Below are positions 5,754 to 8,902 of a stretch of 8,902 nt of DNA, piece after piece. The notes below the pieces were generated by a model that was given only the letters and a program-made list of their open reading frames with translations, did no database searches and had not been told where the DNA came from. The position numbers and the translations under genes are program-made. Each line of letters starts with the position of its first letter. Positions within the stretch are counted from its first letter, which is position 1. Source of the stretch: CAZVUW01 sp964629825 (GTDB taxonomy: Bacteria > Actinomycetota > Nitriliruptoria > Euzebyales > Egibacteraceae); the NCBI GenBank assembly GCA_964629825.1, contig CAZVUW010000113.1, positions 1 through 8,902 on the forward strand. The letters are read 5' to 3'.

Positions 5754-7793
5754 TCAGGTCGCCTCGCGCGGGAAGTTCTCGAAGAAGCGGCTGGCGGTCG
5801 GCCCCTCCTGACCCTGGTACTTGCTGCCCAGCTCCGCCGACCCGTACGGCAGCTCCGCCGGCCGGTCCAGCGTGAAGAACGCGAGCTGGCCGATCTTCAT
5901 CCCCGGATACAGCGTGATCGGCAGGTTCGCGACGTTGCTCAGCTCCAGCGTCAGATGCCCCGACCAACCCGCGTCCACGAATCCGGCGGTGTTGCTCACG
6001 TACACACCGCCATGCCCGGCGAGGAAGTTCTCGATCTTGTGGCCGTTGGGCCGGACCTCCAGGTCGTAGATCGGCTCGACCCGTCCGGTGTCGCGCACCT
6101 CGACCACGCGGTCCCACGCTAGTCCGCCGTCGATCAGCCGCTCCAGGCGGCCGCGCGCGGGCGTCTGCCCGGAGCCTTCGAGGCCGTAGGCACGGCACAG
6201 TCGCCGAAGGGTTGAGAGGCGAACCGCATCCCTGGCGGAGCGGTTCTCGATGTTCGAGATGCTGGTCTTGCTGCCGAAACCGGCTCGTCCCGTCGCCGCG
6301 CCGAGCGTCAGCCCCGCCTCTTCGCGGAGCGACACCAGCAAGCGATCCGGCAGTGGGACGGAGGTGAGCAGCTTGTGCTCGCGATTAGGCAGGTGCACCT
6401 GATGGAATGGACGGTCGTCGCGAACACGCGAGCTGACCGCGGCTCGCCTCCCGAGACGGGCGCTCAGAAGCAGCAGATCGCCGACCAGGCGTTCCGACGA
6501 GGTCCAGAGCGAGTCACGCGTCTCCTCCCTGGAGCCGTCACCGTCGACGAAGCCCTCGTAGAAGGCCTCGAGCAGAGGCTCGGGCCAACCCAGGAGCAGG
6601 GACGGCACGCGCTTGTCGTGCGCCTTGCCGCCCATCTCGAGCCATGCGAGGAGAGCTGACATCAGCTTCGAGCAGCAAGTGATCGAGCCGGCGGCTCGGT
6701 ACACGGGGAGGCCGAGCCCCCGGAGAGTCGACTCGACGCGGTCCAAGATGGTCTGATCAGTGTTCGACCAGACCGCCTGACCGTCGCGACGGTAGCCCTC
6801 GGCGGTGTACAGCCCGAGCAGCCAGGCGAGGTCCGGCGTCACCTCGATCACCAGCGGGAGGCCTGAGCGCATGCCTCGCAGCCGCACGCGATCGTCCACC
6901 CCGAGCATCTCCACCAGGCCGGGGATCTGGCGCGCAAGTGTCAGGGGCAGCTGCGAGCGCTGGTCGTAGTACCAGCTGTGCCCGATGCCGGACTCCTCGA
7001 GAAGTCGCCGCAGACCGGCACGATCGTGCTCGAACGCAGCCTCGACCGTAGGGCCGTACACGACCATGTCGGTGTGACGGCTCTCCGGCGCCAGGGCGAG
7101 GACATCAAGGACCGGTGCGACCCCCTGCGGATCCGGGATCCGTCGCGGAACGGCGACGAACCTGCCGGGCTGCAGCTCGCCGGTCCTGACCTTGGTCAGA
7201 ACCCCATCTCGGTCAAGGGTGAACAGGTTGTGACCCGCGGTCACCTGCACCCGCCGCCCGGATGCGAGGACCACCTCATAGATCCGGTCGGGAGGTCCCT
7301 CGTACCAGCCGGTCACCTCGGCATAGTGCGGCTCGAATGACTCAGGATCGAAGCTCACCACGCTGCCGCGGAGCTGCTTCGCGACGATCTCACCGATGGG
7401 TCGAGGCTGAACCTGCCCCTGGTAGAGGAAGGGGATCTCCACATCCCCGGGCAGGCTCGAATGGATGAGCAGGCCGAGCCTCCCGAGGGAGGACTTGCCC
7501 TCCAGTCGTGCCACCAGATCCGACGGCAGCGTGACCTTCTCGAGCGTCGTCCCGAGCACGAACTCGCCGGGGTGGAGGATGAACGGCTCGTCCTCGGTCG
7601 CGGTGACGAGCTCGGTCAGGTCCTGGTCCGTGCGGACGTCGATGTACGGGTAGCGGTGGTTGGCGAAGACCCGGAAGCTGTCGCCGAGCCTGACGTCGAC
7701 GCTCGACGGCTGGACGGCGTTGTCGCCCAGGGGGTCGATGACGATGCGGCCGGACTCCAGGGCCTCGCGGATGCTGCCGTCGGAGAGGATCAC
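5754..7793 (-). CDS. dcd: dCTP deaminase (probably dUMP-forming) interrupted by an intein
   Basis: This is one continuous 679-codon frame coding for dCTP deaminase, the pyrimidine deoxynucleotide enzyme that supplies dUMP/dUTP for thymidylate synthesis. The N-extein is residues 1-112, with QPSSVDVRLG, LHPGEFVLG, the active-site motif GKSSLGRLG (99-107) and LLIHS. The C-extein is residues 602-679, with TAGFVDAGWSGH, TLELSNVANLP (Glu617 is the catalytic glutamate by homology), GMKIGQL and GSKYQGQ. Joining them gives a 190-aa protein very like M. tuberculosis Dcd, a bifunctional deaminase/dUTPase. Residues 113-601 are an intein (separate entry). The start is GTG at 7791-7793 with SD TGGAG 7 nt upstream. 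The gene follows Uma2 by 33 nt on the same strand, so they are probably co-transcribed. The unspliced protein should be inactive, because the insertion splits the active-site region. Confidence 0.95.
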   Translation of the reverse strand: MILSDGSIREALESGRIVIDPLGDNAVQPSSVDVRLGDSFRVFANHRYPYIDVRTDQDLTELVTATEDEPFILHPGEFVLGTTLEKVTLPSDLVARLEGKSSLGRLGLLIHSSLPGDVEIPFLYQGQVQPRPIGEIVAKQLRGSVVSFDPESFEPHYAEVTGWYEGPPDRIYEVVLASGRRVQVTAGHNLFTLDRDGVLTKVRTGELQPGRFVAVPRRIPDPQGVAPVLDVLALAPESRHTDMVVYGPTVEAAFEHDRAGLRRLLEESGIGHSWYYDQRSQLPLTLARQIPGLVEMLGVDDRVRLRGMRSGLPLVIEVTPDLAWLLGLYTAEGYRRDGQAVWSNTDQTILDRVESTLRGLGLPVYRAAGSITCCSKLMSALLAWLEMGGKAHDKRVPSLLLGWPEPLLEAFYEGFVDGDGSREETRDSLWTSSERLVGDLLLLSARLGRRAAVSSRVRDDRPFHQVHLPNREHKLLTSVPLPDRLLVSLREEAGLTLGAATGRAGFGSKTSISNIENRSARDAVRLSTLRRLCRAYGLEGSGQTPARGRLERLIDGGLAWDRVVEVRDTGRVEPIYDLEVRPNGHKIENFLAGHGGVYVSNTAGFVDAGWSGHLTLELSNVANLPITLYPGMKIGQLAFFTLDRPAELPYGSAELGSKYQGQEGPTASRFFENFPREAT
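5991..7457 (-). mobile_element. Intein in Dcd with LAGLIDADG endonuclease and HTH domains
   Basis: This 489-aa in-frame protein-splicing element occupies residues 113-601 of the dcd product. The N-terminal splicing block starts SLPGDVEI, so the first nucleophile is Ser. Block B is VTAGH with T185 and H188. The endonuclease region carries two dodecapeptide motifs, AWLLGLYTAEG (323-333) and LLEAFYEGFVDGDG (407-420), each with an acidic residue at the expected place. Residues about 485-538 (LREEAGLTLGAATG through SKTSISNIENRSA to LSTLRRLCRAYGLE) look like an XRE/Cro-type helix-turn-helix. Block F/G is IYDLEVRPNGHKIENF then HGGVYVSN, followed by Thr602. The penultimate residue is Ser rather than the usual His. 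Insertion lies exactly between Ser and Thr of the conserved HST-AGF motif of Dcd. The frame is open and the endonuclease motifs are intact, so both splicing and homing could be active. Confidence 0.93.
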
Positions 7794-7826
7794 GGTGGCG
7801 CTCCAGTGCTTGACTGGACGCGGATA

Positions 7827-8390
7827 TTAGGAGGCGGCGGCCAGGATCTCCGAGACGTCGGCTGTGAAGCCGGGCAGAAGCGGGCTTGTGAGGGTGTCAC
7901 CTGCTCGCAGGGCGACCGGATCCCCGTACCAGCGATCGCCTGCCAGCCTGGAGATCTCGACGGTCTGCTCCTCGAGGTCGACCAGCCATAGCTCGGGCGT
8001 GCCGGCGCGGGCGTAGCGGGCGCGCTTCGGGCCTGCGTCGTAGGACCGAGTCGAGCGCGAGGACACCTCGACGACGATGTCGGGGGGCGTGGTCAAGGCG
8101 CGTGTCGAGCCGTCCGGGACCGGCCGTCCGGGTGCCAGCACCGCCACATCCGGCTCGAGATGGGTGTCCTCGCCGAGGTCGAGGTTGACCCCGCCGGGCA
8201 GCACCTCGCCACCGTGCTGCCTGCACCAGGCGTCCAGGATCAGCACGAGGTGGCGGATCACCCGCTGGTGCCCGACTCGCGGAGAGGGGCTCACATAGAG
8301 GACCCCGTCGATGATCTCCCGCCGCGCCAGGTCCTCGGGTGCGTCGTAGATGTCGGCGAGCGTGAACCTGCGCTCGGCTCGGACCTCCAT
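7827..8390 (-). CDS. Uma2-family (DUF820) putative nuclease
   Basis: This 187-aa protein belongs to the Uma2/DUF820 family, which has a restriction-endonuclease-like PD-(D/E)XK fold. The family is often present in many copies, and its biological role is not established. Visible signatures are REIIDGVLYVSPSP (24-37), HQRVIRHL (41-48), HLEPDVAVL (77-85; Asp81 as a likely metal ligand), PDIVVEVSSRST (103-114; Glu108), Lys122 and YARAGTPELWLVD (126-138). The motif set is complete, so the fold should be catalytically competent. The ATG at 8388-8390 has an SD GGAGG only 4 nt away, which is short but usable. It ends in TAA 33 nt before the dcd start, on the same strand, suggesting one transcript. 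The upstream side is divergent from tRNA-Gly. Confidence 0.9.
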   Translation of the reverse strand: MEVRAERRFTLADIYDAPEDLARREIIDGVLYVSPSPRVGHQRVIRHLVLILDAWCRQHGGEVLPGGVNLDLGEDTHLEPDVAVLAPGRPVPDGSTRALTTPPDIVVEVSSRSTRSYDAGPKRARYARAGTPELWLVDLEEQTVEISRLAGDRWYGDPVALRAGDTLTSPLLPGFTADVSEILAAAS

Positions 8391-8424
8391 CGGGCCTCCG
8401 GTGGCATGCGAGCAGGATGCGACG

Positions 8425-8430
8425 ATGCTA
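8425..8430 (-). promoter_or_regulatory. Candidate -10 box for the Uma2-dcd operon
   Basis: TAGCAT on the minus strand lies 34 nt upstream of the Uma2 ATG and would give a leader of about 28 nt containing the SD. No -35 hexamer is convincing at 16-18 nt. The whole 8391-8534 gap otherwise holds only this site and the tRNA promoter. Confidence 0.3.
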
Positions 8431-8490
8431 CGACCCCGAGCCGGAATCGCCCGCCGAGCCTGTGGATCCGCCGGCCTCGGAAGGCCGCGA

Positions 8491-8520
8491 TTGCCGCCCC
8501 GACGGGCCGACGGCTATCAT
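8491..8520 (+). promoter_or_regulatory. Predicted tRNA-Gly promoter
   Basis: TTGCCG (8491-8496), an 18-nt spacer and TATCAT (8515-8520) fit a housekeeping promoter. Transcription would start near 8526-8528, just before the mature tRNA 5' end at 8535. The placement is ideal for a single-tRNA transcription unit. Confidence 0.6.
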
Positions 8521-8534
8521 CCGGGGCCGCTCCC

Positions 8535-8605
8535 GCGGGTGTAGTTCAATGGTAGAACACGAGCTTCCCAAGCTCGCAACGGGGGTTCGATTCCCCTCAC
8601 CCGCT
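8535..8605 (+). tRNA. tRNA-Gly (anticodon CCC)
   Basis: A 71-nt cloverleaf can be drawn by hand. The acceptor stem GCGGGTG pairs fully with CACCCGC. The D arm is GTTC/GAAC around AATGGTA. The anticodon stem CGAGC/GCTCG encloses TTCCCAA, with anticodon CCC at 8567-8569. The variable loop is CAAC, and the T arm is GGGGG-TTCGATT-CCCCT, with one G-U pair closing the stem. The discriminator is T8605, and no CCA is encoded. It decodes GGG. A tyrosine integrase C-terminus lies 92 nt downstream, so the 3' end of this gene is a likely attachment site. Confidence 0.96.
8581..8605 (+). other. Predicted attachment-site core (tRNA-Gly 3' end)
   Basis: Tyrosine integrases commonly recombine at the T arm and 3' end of a tRNA and restore an intact gene on one side. 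Here the tRNA is intact and the integrase C-terminus faces it from the right. The T-arm and acceptor 3' half is therefore the best candidate for the att core. The matching att copy would be right of the window, so the exact limits cannot be seen. Confidence 0.4.
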
Positions 8606-8612
8606 CTCGACA

Positions 8613-8652
8613 AAGGCCCAGGTGAGAGGCGGTTTTCCGCCCCCTGGGCCTT
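8613..8652. terminator. Nested hairpin after tRNA-Gly
   Basis: AAGGCCCAGG and CCTGGGCCTT form a perfect 10-bp outer stem. Inside it GGCGG-TTTT-CCGCC forms a second 5-bp hairpin. The structure begins 8 nt after the tRNA and lies between it and the convergent integrase. No T-run follows on the plus strand. A transcription terminator for the tRNA, the integrase or both is the simplest reading. An integrase-related structure at the element edge is the alternative. Confidence 0.55.
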
Positions 8653-8668
8653 CGTGTTGAAGGGGCGG

Positions 8669-8688
8669 CTGCTCGCATACTGCTCGCA
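8669..8688 (+). repeat. Tandem CTGCTCGCA 9-mers at 11-bp pitch
   Basis: CTGCTCGCA occurs at 8669-8677 and again at 8680-8688, so the copies repeat every 11 bp, about one helical turn. They lie between the tRNA and the integrase stop (8697-8699), where arm-type integrase or excisionase sites are often found. Isolated copies of the same 9-mer occur at 7901-7909 and, inverted, at 8407-8415, so only the tandem arrangement is notable. Confidence 0.5.
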
Positions 8689-8696
8689 AATGACGG

Positions 8697-8902
8697 TCAC
8701 GCTGTCTCCTCCTCGTCGTCCTGGTGGTCGTTGAAGGGCTCTTCCTCGGGGTCGTCGGGCTCGTCGTCGTCGGGTCCGAGAACCAACTCCATGAACAGCT
8801 CGGCGGCCTGCGGCTGCATGCCGGGCATGACGTGGGCGTACGTGTCGAGGGTGAACGCGACCGAGCTGTGACCCAGTCGCTCGGACACGACCTTCGGGTT
8901 CA
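8697..8902 (-). CDS. Tyrosine recombinase (phage-type integrase), C-terminal part
   Basis: This is the last 68 complete codons of a site-specific integrase that enters from the right edge. The frame reads NPKVVSERLGHSSVAFTLDTY, followed by AHVMPGMQPQAAELF. This is the classic C-terminal catalytic block. The LGH motif supplies the conserved histidine of box II, and the TLDTYAH tyrosine is the nucleophile that links covalently to DNA. The catalytic Arg regions lie outside the window. After the nucleophile the protein ends in a strongly acidic tail (PDDDEPDDPEEE then DDEEETA), common in actinobacterial integrases. The stop is 92 nt from an intact tRNA-Gly with the C-terminus facing it, as at the edge of a tRNA-integrated phage, plasmid or island. 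The element itself would lie to the right. Confidence 0.93.
   Translation of the reverse strand, partial: NPKVVSERLGHSSVAFTLDTYAHVMPGMQPQAAELFMELVLGPDDDEPDDPEEEPFNDHQDDEEETA

Noticed and set aside
5754..7793. Frameshift or gene fusion as the explanation for the 679-codon dcd frame
   Set aside because: Extein halves join seamlessly at HS/TAGF and the insert has intein blocks at both ends, so an intein explains it fully.
8404..8415. Inverted copy of the CTGCTCGCAT word left of the tRNA as an integrase arm site
   Set aside because: The word also occurs inside the Uma2 coding region (7901-7909), so a single copy is not informative.

Overview
This is high-GC DNA with tightly packed genes and GTG starts next to good Shine-Dalgarno (SD) sites. 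It has an actinobacterial-type dCTP deaminase, a degenerate HspR-like operator at dnaK and a mycobacterial EtfD-type membrane Fe-S protein. Together these suggest an actinobacterium. A deep lineage such as Thermoleophilia is my guess, but nothing in the window proves it.

Layout. (1) Positions 1-1218, minus strand: a DUF192 lipoprotein, then a 49-codon one-helix membrane ORF, then the start of dnaK, which runs off the left edge. dnaK has its own promoter and a HAIR-like inverted repeat overlapping the end of the small ORF. (2) 1285-2321, plus strand: a double-ACT-domain GcvR-like protein and peptide deformylase, translationally coupled through TGATG. (3) 2417-4603, plus: a 728-aa membrane Fe-S oxidoreductase (two 4Fe-4S motifs and two CCG domains) resembling EtfD, the quinone-side partner of electron-transfer flavoprotein. 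(4) 4680-5750: a minus-strand AbiEi-like winged-helix plus DUF559-like nuclease gene, with a 34-bp palindromic repeat on each side. Each repeat lies exactly 3 nt after the stop codon of a minus-strand gene. (5) 5754-8390, minus: a Uma2-family protein followed by dcd. The dcd gene is interrupted by a 489-aa intein with two LAGLIDADG-type motifs and an apparent XRE-like helix-turn-helix. Removing the intein restores a 190-aa dCTP deaminase. (6) 8535-8902: tRNA-Gly(CCC) with its own promoter, a nested hairpin, tandem 9-mers, and the C-terminus of a tyrosine recombinase. This looks like the tRNA-side edge of an integrated element extending to the right.

The left half is housekeeping: protein folding, N-terminal maturation and respiratory electron transfer. 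The right half is accessory in character. It holds a homing intein in a nucleotide-metabolism gene, two nuclease-fold genes of multicopy families, a repeated palindrome and an integrase at a tRNA. The strongest candidates for something undescribed are the dcd intein, with its extra DNA-binding domain and unusual splice residues, and the pair of stop-codon-anchored palindromes around the AbiEi/DUF559 gene. No gene-free stretch exceeds 300 bases; the longest is 144 nt (8391-8534).
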